DNA from: Opitutia bacterium
GTDB taxonomy: Bacteria; Verrucomicrobiota; Verrucomicrobiia; Opitutales; JABJCN01
DNA length: 36,213 nucleotides
Assembly (NCBI GenBank): GCA_018668635.1
Contig: JABJCN010000128.1
Coordinates: forward strand, 1 to 36,213
Direction: 5' to 3'
Under the pieces are notes generated by a model. The model was not told where the DNA came from. It did no database searches and saw only the letters and a list, made by a program, of their open reading frames with translations. The translations under genes and the position numbers were made by a program. This document shows positions 1-7,505 of the stretch, one piece after another; positions within the stretch are counted from its first letter, which is position 1, and every line of letters begins with the position of its first letter.

Positions 1-762
1 ATTTTTAGGTTTCGCTGGATTTTGCTTATTGAGCCAAGCCAATAAGTTTCCCAAGGGTTGCGATTCTGTAGCACCTCCAATAGATTTTGGTGTATCTGCC
101 GGGCTCATCCAAGGCCATGCGATTGGGGGCTCATCCTGAGCTTTCTCATGCTCAGTATCTGGAACTTCATGGCGTTGGTTGTGGACCACAAGGGATGACT
201 GTGAATTTGTAGATGAAATTTCATCCTCTCTTGACGTCGCTGGCTGAACCACAGGAGTGGGTCGGGAGGTTAAAGGAATAGAAGGCGCACCAGCTTCCCC
301 TGCACGACCGGGAAATTCTGAATCAACCAAGTTTTCAGGAGGTAAGGAGTGTTGTTCAAGAGATGCGAGAGGGCGCTCATCATTCAGGCTACGTGCTGTA
401 TCGGGACCAAAGTTGCTTCCGGGAAAAACAGGACTTTGCATGGACTTTTTTGTGACTGCAGGAAAAAAGGGGTGATTCGATTGTGGCGTGGACTCCTTGG
501 TTTCTGCGGGTTGACCGGCAACACCCGCTGGCCCATTAAATTTTAAAGGCTCCCCGCTCAGGAAGGCGATCGATTCAGCGTCATTTGAAGCTCCTGCGGC
601 ATGAAGTTCAATAGGTAGCTGGGTAGAATGCTCTTCGGCGAAACTTGGTGCATCAATCGAGGTTGGCGGATGATCGGTAGTCTGAGTCTTTTGAGACGCG
701 CAACCTAGCCAGAACAAAGTAATTGGAAGAAGGAGTAAACACTGTAGGTTTTCGGATGCCAT
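1..762 (-). CDS. Partial lipoprotein, Pro/Ser/Thr-rich, C-terminus off the left edge
   Basis: The frame is open from an ATG at 760-762 to the left edge (254 codons, no stop), so the C-terminus is missing. The N-terminus has a short hydrophobic stretch followed by a lipobox (WLGC, Cys21), which predicts a signal-peptidase II lipoprotein anchored in the inner or outer membrane. The rest is low-complexity, rich in Pro, Ser, Thr, Glu and Ala, and looks disordered; no enzymatic domain was recognised. The start lies three bases after the stop of the large coiled-coil gene on the same strand, so the two are very probably translationally coupled and may form one envelope complex. The function is unknown. 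The coding assignment is supported by the lipobox at the right distance from the start and by the long open frame. Confidence 0.8.
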   Translation of the reverse strand, partial: MASENLQCLLLLPITLFWLGCASQKTQTTDHPPTSIDAPSFAEEHSTQLPIELHAAGASNDAESIAFLSGEPLKFNGPAGVAGQPAETKESTPQSNHPFFPAVTKKSMQSPVFPGSNFGPDTARSLNDERPLASLEQHSLPPENLVDSEFPGRAGEAGAPSIPLTSRPTPVVQPATSREDEISSTNSQSSLVVHNQRHEVPDTEHEKAQDEPPIAWPWMSPADTPKSIGGATESQPLGNLLAWLNKQNPAKPKN

Positions 763-765
763 GAG

Positions 766-3609
766 TCAATTGGAGCCCTGCGAATCGACGCTGGTTACTT
801 CCGTATTAATGGATTTTTTTATGAGTTCGGAGATCGCAGACAAGCTGCTTCGGTTCTTTTCCTTCAACTCCATTGTCAGGGAGAAACGACCTTCTGTGGG
901 AGTCTCAATATTTCGAGAGAAAACAATGCCATCCATTGCATCCTTTGCGCCCAAAAGTTTAACAAACTTGTTTTGTGCCGGCTCGGGTTTTTCCAGAATC
1001 TGACAGAAACTGGTGTAATCGAGTTTTTCTACGCAAAGTAACATCAATTGATCCTGAGCGGTGCTTGCATCGCCAGGACGAATATCCTGCAGAGCAGAAC
1101 GGAGTGAGAGGATGCCAGAATCAGAAAGACGATTTTCCCTATAAAAATATTTGCCATCAAACATGGCAACTCCCTTGTCAAAAGTGATTTGATAAGTGCT
1201 CTGGAAATCAAGGAATTTCCGAAGACGACCATAGAGAGGGGAGCCAGCCGCATCCCGGTTCATCTCACGGAAAAAGGCGGTGCCATCAAACCAAAGCCCC
1301 AGATGATAGCGATCCTGCGCATGCTGAACAAAGGTCTTGCTCGTGGCCATGGATGATGACTTTCCGGTAAAAAGGTTATTAATTTCGTCACGGAGGCCGG
1401 CATCGCCGAGCTGCCCGAGAGGATCCTCAAAGATGGCAAGCGCAGATTCATCGAAGGCAACAGCCAAACGTCGATCCCGATGATAAAATGCCTTGAATCC
1501 ACTCTCTATTTCAACACGCCAACGACCGCCAATTGTGCCCAGGAGGGTATCTGCCAGTTGAACTTCCAGAGCACCGGGGCGCTCGATGCTAAATAGTATA
1601 CCAGAAGCCGGGTAGGTCGCCAAGGATCCGGGGCCTTTGGGCGTATCTCCAGGTGGAAACTTTGAAAAAAAGTAAGCTGGTTGTTCGCGGGCAACTCCAT
1701 AGCCTGCAGGATTGGCACATATCTCTTTTAATTCCCGGGATAGATTTGGCGCGATAGAGCTCGATAAGCCATGTGAAAGAAGATCCACAAACTCCACGCT
1801 ATCAAGCACCTTATCAAAACTTCGAAAGGTCATGACAAAAACTGCATCCCCCGGTATCCGACGGAGCAAAGGTGCCGTTACCAATGTGTTGGATGAAGGA
1901 TTGCTGGCCTTTTTTTGCGCAGGGAAAAGTGCCTGTCGAAACTTATCGAGGGCCGTCGGAGAACTATCTGGGTCGGATATTTCATCTGCGACCATCATTC
2001 TATCTTCTGATGAGCCGTCAGCAGGTAGACCGCTATTGCGAACATAGATAAATCCAAACAGGATTAATCCTATCGCAAAAATAGCCATTACTGGCCGAAT
2101 AACAAATTTCCAGAACTCCTTTTTTTCAACCCCGTCCTTGAGAAGGGCGACATTGAAGGCAACAACAAGTGTTACCGCGAGAGGGTCGAAAACAAGAACA
2201 ATAACAAGGATAAACCATTTGACCACGCTATCCATCGCTTTCTTCTCTGCCTCCCAGAGCGCGGTGTTACCACCAGCAACTTGGGCGGCCTCAATAGAAT
2301 CTTCAAAAAAGGCGCGAGCAATAAACTTGAAAGCTCCGATCTCGGTTTGATCGATCTCACTTAATATAACTTGAATGTCTCCCTTGGGTTTCCGCTTTCC
2401 AGTCTCTGTTTTTAGAATGCCCGTGGTAGCATCCTGCATCACGTATTCGGCCTTAAGAATCAAATCCTCTTCCTTGCGAATCTCAGCATATTGAGTCTGG
2501 ATCTCTCCCTTTAATCCTCGGATTTCGTTTTCAACCCCGGTGATCTCTCCTAGGACAAAATCAATCTTGGATTTGTGCTGGTCTTTGGCCTCAATGTCCA
2601 GAGTCTTGGCCTTGTTGGCAAGCTCTCCGATAGCCGTGTTGTATTGAACAATCTCATTCTCCAGGTCATTAATCCTGACATCGACTCGCGAAAGGTTTTC
2701 CTGAAGGCGGTCACGTGAAATCTTTATGTTTTCATTAATCTTGGCAATGTGACCACGCATGGCATCGCGTTCAGGTTTTTGCTGAAGGCGCAATTCTTCT
2801 CCTTTCTTTACGTAATTATTTTTGAGAATGCCGCCTGGGCCTTTGTCCGTCAGGATTTGTACAGTCTTGTCCAGTGCAACAAGGCGCTCATTGGCCAAAA
2901 GTGTTTGCTTTTGATAGTTTGCAATTTCCTTATTTGACGCTTGGATGTGTTGGAGTTTGGAATTCTCCCGATCGTCTATCTGGGAACGAATCTGGGAGAT
3001 AAGGCCCAGTAAGCGAGTACGTTCATCAGCAATCTGCTTCTCATTTGCAGGAACAGCGGATGGAGTCTGTTTCCGCAAAACCTCAACCTGTTCCTCCAGA
3101 ACCTGTATTCTCTGCTCTTTCTCTGCGACTTTGGACTCAAAAGAGGAAATATTTCCCTGATGGGTTGCTATTTTTTTCTCATGCCCTGTGACCTTCTGCT
3201 GCTGTCCGGCAATATCATTCCTAAAAATAGTGGCCTGCTGGTCAAGAAGGGCAATCTCGCCCTCCGGCACCGCAAGTGCATTGCGCAATGTATCAACCTT
3301 GAGATCATTGTCGCGGAATGCCTTGGAAAGAAAACCATAGATACCGAATGATGTAATCCCCATTAAGACAAGCACTGCGGCGAACAAATATGCCCTCAGC
3401 CCAACACTACTTTTTTTCCAGTAGCGATATAGGAATGAAGCCGCCACCAACTTTCCCACCTCCAGGCTTGCAGCCATCACAATGACTGCGCTCTTGATCC
3501 ATGGCGCGTTGCCTTCAAAAAGGTCACCAATGCCGATAACGCTAAAGAAACCAGCGCAACCCGCAATCATCAAAGCTGTGAATCCGATTAAAACTGTATA
3601 TGCTGACAA
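766..3609 (-). CDS. Large membrane protein with a long coiled coil (947 aa), unknown function
   Basis: The predicted start is TTG at 3607-3609, supported by an AAGGA about 8 nt upstream, one of the few good Shine-Dalgarno sites here. There are three N-terminal TM helices (about residues 5-29, 38-60 and 71-95), a long coiled coil rich in Gln, Glu and Lys (about 100-430), two more TM helices (about 462-490, containing VFDPLAV, and 502-524), and a C-terminal soluble domain (about 575-947) that opens with an IPGDAVFV motif, as in several Verrucomicrobia/Bacteroidetes repeat-type DUF domains. The first three TMs (MAASLE, SFLYRYW, GITSFGIYGFLSKAF) and VFDPLAV resemble, from memory, coiled-coil membrane proteins of marine T4-like phages; no search was possible. 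It forms an apparent operon with the downstream lipoprotein. A structural or tethering role in the envelope is inference only. Confidence 0.85.
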   Translation of the reverse strand: MSAYTVLIGFTALMIAGCAGFFSVIGIGDLFEGNAPWIKSAVIVMAASLEVGKLVAASFLYRYWKKSSVGLRAYLFAAVLVLMGITSFGIYGFLSKAFRDNDLKVDTLRNALAVPEGEIALLDQQATIFRNDIAGQQQKVTGHEKKIATHQGNISSFESKVAEKEQRIQVLEEQVEVLRKQTPSAVPANEKQIADERTRLLGLISQIRSQIDDRENSKLQHIQASNKEIANYQKQTLLANERLVALDKTVQILTDKGPGGILKNNYVKKGEELRLQQKPERDAMRGHIAKINENIKISRDRLQENLSRVDVRINDLENEIVQYNTAIGELANKAKTLDIEAKDQHKSKIDFVLGEITGVENEIRGLKGEIQTQYAEIRKEEDLILKAEYVMQDATTGILKTETGKRKPKGDIQVILSEIDQTEIGAFKFIARAFFEDSIEAAQVAGGNTALWEAEKKAMDSVVKWFILVIVLVFDPLAVTLVVAFNVALLKDGVEKKEFWKFVIRPVMAIFAIGLILFGFIYVRNSGLPADGSSEDRMMVADEISDPDSSPTALDKFRQALFPAQKKASNPSSNTLVTAPLLRRIPGDAVFVMTFRSFDKVLDSVEFVDLLSHGLSSSIAPNLSRELKEICANPAGYGVAREQPAYFFSKFPPGDTPKGPGSLATYPASGILFSIERPGALEVQLADTLLGTIGGRWRVEIESGFKAFYHRDRRLAVAFDESALAIFEDPLGQLGDAGLRDEINNLFTGKSSSMATSKTFVQHAQDRYHLGLWFDGTAFFREMNRDAAGSPLYGRLRKFLDFQSTYQITFDKGVAMFDGKYFYRENRLSDSGILSLRSALQDIRPGDASTAQDQLMLLCVEKLDYTSFCQILEKPEPAQNKFVKLLGAKDAMDGIVFSRNIETPTEGRFSLTMELKEKNRSSLSAISELIKKSINTEVTSVDSQGSN

Positions 3610-3902
3610 GCTATTCGTCCTTTCCTCACTAATAAATGTTCCTCTATTGTCTGTTTTTTTGTGCCCAAGGGACGATAAGACCCCTTTTGTTAGGAAATGT
3701 GAATAACTAGCTATATTGCAAGCTCTATTTAATTAATCTTGGAAATGGCCACCGAAGTTCAGACTGAAGAGAAACGAAATTGTTCAATTAATGAAGGATC
3801 GCATCATACCCTGCCCTTTCATTGACAAAATTTAGGGACCGGCCTGTAATGGAGAAGAGACTCTTGATGTTATAAATTAAATTTAAACGTTACCGAAAAG
3901 CC
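3610..3902. other. Divergent intergenic region
   Basis: These 293 bases separate the minus-strand coiled-coil gene from the plus-strand oxidoreductase gene. They contain the promoter listed at 3822-3850 and A/T-rich tracts near 3710-3740 and 3870-3890. No ORF with coding character, tRNA or long repeat was seen. Confidence 0.7.
3822..3850 (+). promoter_or_regulatory. Sigma70-type promoter for the 3903 oxidoreductase gene
   Basis: A perfect -35 hexamer TTGACA (3822-3827) is followed by a 17-base spacer and TGTAAT (3845-3850), a 5/6 match to the -10 consensus. Transcription would begin near 3857, giving a leader of about 46 nt before the ATG at 3903. This is the clearest housekeeping promoter in the window. 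Confidence 0.55.
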
Positions 3903-4979
3903 ATGGCACGATCTGAAGGCATGAACTACGCCCCGAAAGGGAAATCTGAACCCGTGGTCCAACCAGGTGAATTTAAGTTCGCCGCGGCACATCTGGACCA
4001 TGGTCACATCTACGGACAATGTAACGGGTTGCTGGAAGCTGGTGCGGAGATGAAATACGTCTATGACCCGGACCCAGAGAAAGTGAAAGCATTCCAAGAG
4101 GTATACCCACAAGTGGAGGCCGTTGATAGCTTGGGAAGGATTCTGGAGGATAGAGAGATTAATCTGGTCTCGGCAGCGGCAATTCCATGTGATCGTGGGC
4201 CAATCGGCCTTGAGGTGCTGAATGCGGGAAAAGATTATTTCACGGATAAATCCCCCTTCACCACACTTCAGCAATTGGAAGACGCGAGGCAAAAAGTTGC
4301 AGAGACAGGCCAAAAATTCATGGTTTATTATGCAGAAAGACTGCATCAGGAAGCAGGATTTCATGCTGGGGAACTAATTAAGGAAGGGGTCATTGGCGAT
4401 GTTATACAGGTCCTAATAATGGCCCCGCATAGACTCTCTAAAGACAAGCGACCTGACTGGTTTTTCGAGAAGGAGAAATATGGAGGAATTCTAACAGATA
4501 TTGGCTCACACCAATTTGAACAGTTCCTTACATACGCAGGGGCATCTGATGCCAAGGTAAACTCTGCACGAGTGGAGAATTTCGCGTCTCCAGACAAACC
4601 TGAACTGGAAGATTTTGGTGAAGCTTCCCTGACAGCAGATACAGGAGCATCCTGTTATTGCAGGGTGGACTGGTTTACCCCGGACGGGCTTGGCTTCTGG
4701 GGAGATGGTCGGGTATTTGTTGTTGGTAAGAAAGGTACGATGGAGGTTCGTAAATACTGCGATGTCACCCGTGGAGGATCTGACAAAATTTTTCTTGTGG
4801 ATGGACAGGGGGAGAAGCTCATTGAATGCAAAGGCAGGATTGCGTTCCCATTTTTTGGTCAGATTATTCTAGACTGCCTAAATAGAACAGATAATGCTAT
4901 GACCCAAGAACATACCTTCAAATCAGCGGAAATATCGATGATCGCTCAAAAGATGGCGGATGAAGGACGGGCAGGCTAA
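3903..4979 (+). CDS. Gfo/Idh/MocA-family oxidoreductase with a degenerate nucleotide loop
   Basis: The 358-residue protein has the architecture of NAD(P)-dependent sugar dehydrogenases of the Gfo/Idh/MocA family: an N-terminal Rossmann fold followed by an alpha/beta dimerisation and substrate domain. The family's EKP catalytic motif appears as TDKSPF, with Lys116 the likely catalytic Lys. The usual GxGxxG near the N-terminus is replaced by AAAHLDHGHIYG, so cofactor binding may be altered. The start was taken at the first ATG (3903); Met7 at 3921 is an alternative, since conserved sequence begins only near residue 24 and neither has a clear ribosome binding site. The kinase-like gene starts 24 bases downstream, so the two are probably cotranscribed. 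The substrate is unknown; a sugar or cyclitol is likely by family. Confidence 0.85.
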   Translation: MARSEGMNYAPKGKSEPVVQPGEFKFAAAHLDHGHIYGQCNGLLEAGAEMKYVYDPDPEKVKAFQEVYPQVEAVDSLGRILEDREINLVSAAAIPCDRGPIGLEVLNAGKDYFTDKSPFTTLQQLEDARQKVAETGQKFMVYYAERLHQEAGFHAGELIKEGVIGDVIQVLIMAPHRLSKDKRPDWFFEKEKYGGILTDIGSHQFEQFLTYAGASDAKVNSARVENFASPDKPELEDFGEASLTADTGASCYCRVDWFTPDGLGFWGDGRVFVVGKKGTMEVRKYCDVTRGGSDKIFLVDGQGEKLIECKGRIAFPFFGQIILDCLNRTDNAMTQEHTFKSAEISMIAQKMADEGRAG

Positions 4980-5003
4980 GCCAGAAAGAGCGAAATCAGA
5001 TTC

Positions 5004-6056
5004 ATGGGCGCCAATTTAAAGCGAAAGCTTTTTTTCCCCGTTGGGGTGGAATTGGAAAGCTTTTTAAAAAAAAACAGGCGGTGCATGAAACTGCCCGTCA
5101 CCTATGATGCATTAAGAAACTTTGAAAGTTCCTACCCCTTATTGGATACCCGGCAAAAAGACTCCCTGTGGGAAAGCCCCATATATGAACCACAGGTTTG
5201 GGAGCAGTTGAATAAATCTCTTGGTGAAACTTATGTGCGACTGAAGACGGGGGGTGATCTTTCTGCAGTTGAACACCTGATGGTTGATCGAATCGACTTT
5301 TGTGCCTTTGGTAACTCAAGTCCATTTCGCATTCGTATCATTAACCAGTTCAACGATAACTACGACTATTATTATATTAAACAAGCTGATGCCTCCCGTA
5401 TCTACGGGCTAGCATTGGAGCATATAATGTCGCCAAACTCAATGAACTACCTTGTCGATGCTGGCACACTCGTCGAAGAGCATATTGCTGGCATTCCGGG
5501 AGACGAATATATTAAGCGATACACGAACCACCCGGGTCTAAACAAAATACGTATTGCCAAGGAATTTGTGAAGTTCAACGAGCGTTGCTTTATCCGGCTA
5601 CTCGGGGATATGCGATCATATAATTATATCGTGGATATGACGCCTGACTTTGAAGAAACTCAATACCGTGTTCGAGCCATAGATTTTGATCAACAATCAT
5701 ACGAAGGAAATCGTTCTTTCTACCTTCCTCAATTTTTTAAGGACAACAACGCCATTGTTGATTTGTGTACAGAATCCCTGAATCAGGATACTATTAGGCA
5801 ATATCAAGTAGAGGAACGTACCCTGATTAAACGACGCTGTAATTCTGCCCGTCAGCAAATGTATGATCTAATGATCTGCATGTGTGGAGATACTCTATCT
5901 ACGCCTGCGAAAATAAAACAACTGCGAGAAGAGCTAACTCGATATCATAACAACAAAATATTTCGGGAATGTCGGACAATGGGAGAGTTGGCCCTTTATA
6001 ATATAGGGACTATTCTCGATGAGCCTGATATTCTTACGATCTCTCCAATGAACTAA
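5004..6056 (+). CDS. Protein-kinase-like-fold protein of unknown family (350 aa)
   Basis: No named family was recognised. The central part shows an apparent protein-kinase-like (aminoglycoside phosphotransferase/HipA-type) signature. There is a beta-strand Lys in YYYIKQAD (Lys126), acidic residues in LVEEHIAGIPGDEY (Glu158/159), a catalytic-loop-like GDMRSYNYIVD with Asp202 and Asn207 in a D-x4-N arrangement, and a metal-binding DFG-like AIDFDQ (Asp227). This order and spacing suggest an active small-molecule or protein kinase, but that is inference from motifs. No signal peptide or TM helix is visible. The ATG at 5004 is chosen; an in-frame ATG at 5085 (Met28) is a possible later start. It lies 24 bases after the oxidoreductase gene, in the same direction, and is followed by the hairpin pair at 6209-6294. 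Confidence 0.8.
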   Translation: MGANLKRKLFFPVGVELESFLKKNRRCMKLPVTYDALRNFESSYPLLDTRQKDSLWESPIYEPQVWEQLNKSLGETYVRLKTGGDLSAVEHLMVDRIDFCAFGNSSPFRIRIINQFNDNYDYYYIKQADASRIYGLALEHIMSPNSMNYLVDAGTLVEEHIAGIPGDEYIKRYTNHPGLNKIRIAKEFVKFNERCFIRLLGDMRSYNYIVDMTPDFEETQYRVRAIDFDQQSYEGNRSFYLPQFFKDNNAIVDLCTESLNQDTIRQYQVEERTLIKRRCNSARQQMYDLMICMCGDTLSTPAKIKQLREELTRYHNNKIFRECRTMGELALYNIGTILDEPDILTISPMN

Positions 6057-6208
6057 CTCGCAAACTCTTAAAAGGGTAGCCGATCTCTTTTCTTGAAGAG
6101 TAAAAAACGAATCTGTCGATTAGGGAACTTCATCCAGTCCATTAACACGAACAATAGAAACCCTTTTCCCCTTGATTTTGCGAAATAAATAAAGTGGTTT
6201 TACAGGGT

Positions 6209-6286
6209 TGTGCGAAATTCTGGGGTAGGTTTCGCACATTTCTTCATGATCAAAGTGGCGCGCAACCTTGGGGTAGGTTGCGCGCC
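6209..6286 (+). repeat. Tandem pair of stem-loops with a conserved loop and covarying stems
   Basis: Hairpin 1 has arms 6209-6219 and 6228-6238; hairpin 2 has arms 6257-6267 and 6276-6286. Each has an 11-bp stem and an 8-nt loop, CTGGGGTA and TTGGGGTA respectively. The stems differ at most positions, yet both pair fully on the plus strand, counting two G-U pairs next to the loop of hairpin 1. On the minus strand those two pairs would be mismatches. The bases AAAGTGG precede both hairpins, at different distances. Identical loops with compensatory stem changes indicate a selected RNA structure or a duplicated element; the function is unknown. Confidence 0.7.
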
Positions 6287-6294
6287 TTATTTTT
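6257..6294 (+). terminator. Rho-independent terminator after the kinase-like gene
   Basis: A perfect 11-bp GC-rich stem (6257-6267 with 6276-6286, loop 6268-6275) is followed directly by TTATTTTT (6287-6294). It would end plus-strand transcripts of the 3903-6056 pair about 200 nt after the last stop. The minus strand has no T-tract after the stem. Confidence 0.65.
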
Positions 6295-6372
6295 AAAACT
6301 GATGAGATACTTCAGTGATTAGTATCAGGAAATGACAGAACCCACAAATGAACGCCCACGTTGAACTAAAAT

Positions 6373-7398
6373 TTAATTAGTGGCTTGGATTTCCAGACTT
6401 CCATCTTGCTTGAGCAGGATCTTGCGGGTGAGAATGCCTGTTCCATCAAGGTTCATTTCTGCACCATCCTTGGACAATACTAAATTTTCAGCCTTAGACG
6501 TCAGTATCTTTATGCTACCACTCATGGGCAGCACAATACTCTCATCTTTTTTAAAAGACTTACTAAGTAGAACATTATCTGAAGTTTCTGAACGCACGAC
6601 GACCTGGACTGAATCTAAAGCAAGAAAGCGAATTTCCTGAGGTTCAGGAGGTTCCATAATCAGCTCAGACTGTAACGAAGAGCTTTGTCCTTCCTCTGGA
6701 TTAGGATATTCCAAGGGCGCCTCGAGTTTAATAAGGGTTTTTGAAAGTAGGCCATTATCAAAGAGTGCCTGATAAATTACCTTCCCATCAGTATTCCAAT
6801 GCGTCTCAATACCATGTTTTTGATTATTGATATGCACAGTCTCTCTTGCTTTTTCTCCGCTGGAATGCCAAGAAAGTGCCTTGCCCTCAATTTTTCCAAA
6901 TTTATATACGACCTCTGTGTCCTTATGCCCATTGGGAAACCATGTTGTGGATGGTCCATGTAGAAGGTCATTAAGGTATTGGGATTGTGTCATCAGCTGG
7001 CCATCTTCATTCCATGACTGGGTTATTCCATGACGCTTACCTGCTGAAAAATTAGCATCAAGAACCAAGGTTCCATTCTCTGACCAAGCTTTTTCGGTAC
7101 CGTCTTTTTGCCCGTTAAGAAAATTAATTGAGGATCGTGGTTTTCCGTCATCAAACATCTCCTCATATTTCCCAGCGAAAGGAGTCTCTGTGCCTATTTT
7201 ATAATAAAGGCCATTTCTAAAGACAATCCCATGCGCTGGAGAAGAAGCCTGCGATTGGTGAACGGTGGGGGCCTGGGAAAGGGAAACAGGTTTGGCGTCA
7301 GGAACAGGATCGAGGTCCTGTTGTCCAGGTTTTTCCCCACAACCAATAAATAGCCATAAGATGAGAATATTAATTATAGAAATAGGATATGGTTTCAT
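6373..7398 (-). CDS. MORN-repeat lipoprotein
   Basis: This 341-residue protein begins with a signal peptide ending in a lipobox (LFIGC, Cys20), so it should be a lipoprotein. Residues of roughly 70-230 are a run of degenerate MORN-type repeats of about 22 residues (pattern G-x-W-x2-NG-x2 followed by G-x2-HG), for example GKRHGITQSWNEDGQL and GPSTTWFPNGHKD, as in the YwqK-like MORN_2 family. The C-terminal 100 residues are probably beta-rich, with no recognised domain. MORN_2 proteins are often annotated as antitoxins by database propagation; nothing here supports a toxin-antitoxin role, and a surface or envelope binding role is likelier. The gene follows fpg on the same strand after a 107-bp gap with a possible terminator and a -10 box. 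Confidence 0.85.
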   Translation of the reverse strand: MKPYPISIINILILWLFIGCGEKPGQQDLDPVPDAKPVSLSQAPTVHQSQASSPAHGIVFRNGLYYKIGTETPFAGKYEEMFDDGKPRSSINFLNGQKDGTEKAWSENGTLVLDANFSAGKRHGITQSWNEDGQLMTQSQYLNDLLHGPSTTWFPNGHKDTEVVYKFGKIEGKALSWHSSGEKARETVHINNQKHGIETHWNTDGKVIYQALFDNGLLSKTLIKLEAPLEYPNPEEGQSSSLQSELIMEPPEPQEIRFLALDSVQVVVRSETSDNVLLSKSFKKDESIVLPMSGSIKILTSKAENLVLSKDGAEMNLDGTGILTRKILLKQDGSLEIQATN

Positions 7399-7416
7399 GA
7401 TATAGTTGAAGAAAAG

Positions 7417-7422
7417 ATTATA
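7417..7422 (-). promoter_or_regulatory. Candidate -10 box for the MORN lipoprotein gene
   Basis: A perfect TATAAT on the minus strand lies 18 bases before the ATG at 7398, which would leave a leader of only about 10 nt. No convincing -35 hexamer is present at the usual distance, so the call is tentative. Confidence 0.25.
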
Positions 7423-7475
7423 GGATGGGGGGAATAGAAAATTCTGTGCTTTATGAATTTATTGTTGGAGGGAAA

Positions 7476-7494
7476 AGGCCGCTGGCTCAAGCGG
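7476..7494 (-). terminator. Weak terminator-like hairpin after fpg
   Basis: On the minus strand a 5-bp stem CCGCT/AGCGG (7490-7494 with 7479-7483) with a 6-nt loop is followed by CCTTTT, starting 12 bases after the fpg stop. The stem is short and the T-tract only four bases, so read-through into the MORN gene is possible. Confidence 0.3.
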
Positions 7495-7505
7495 AAAGGT
7501 TGCTT

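Larger units (their letters stand above)
6057..6372. other. Convergent intergenic region carrying tandem hairpins
   Basis: These 316 bases lie between a plus-strand gene end and a minus-strand gene end. The first 130 bases hold only a small 5-bp hairpin near 6085-6100. The main content is the paired stem-loops at 6209-6286 and the T-tract after the second. No ORF with coding character or tRNA was seen. Confidence 0.75.

Noticed and set aside
3870-4364. Minus-strand ORF of 164 codons opposite the 3903 oxidoreductase
   Set aside because: The plus-strand gene has clear family motifs and its own promoter; the antisense product is Cys/Phe-rich with no recognisable domain.
5126-5142. CCTACCCC near 5131, the complement of the hairpin loop core
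   Set aside because: It lies inside the kinase-like coding sequence (Ser-Tyr-Pro-Leu codons) and has no flanking inverted repeat.
6373-7398. MORN gene as an antitoxin (YwqK-type annotation)
   Set aside because: The protein is a lipoprotein with no adjacent toxin gene; the antitoxin label for MORN_2 proteins is mostly propagated annotation.
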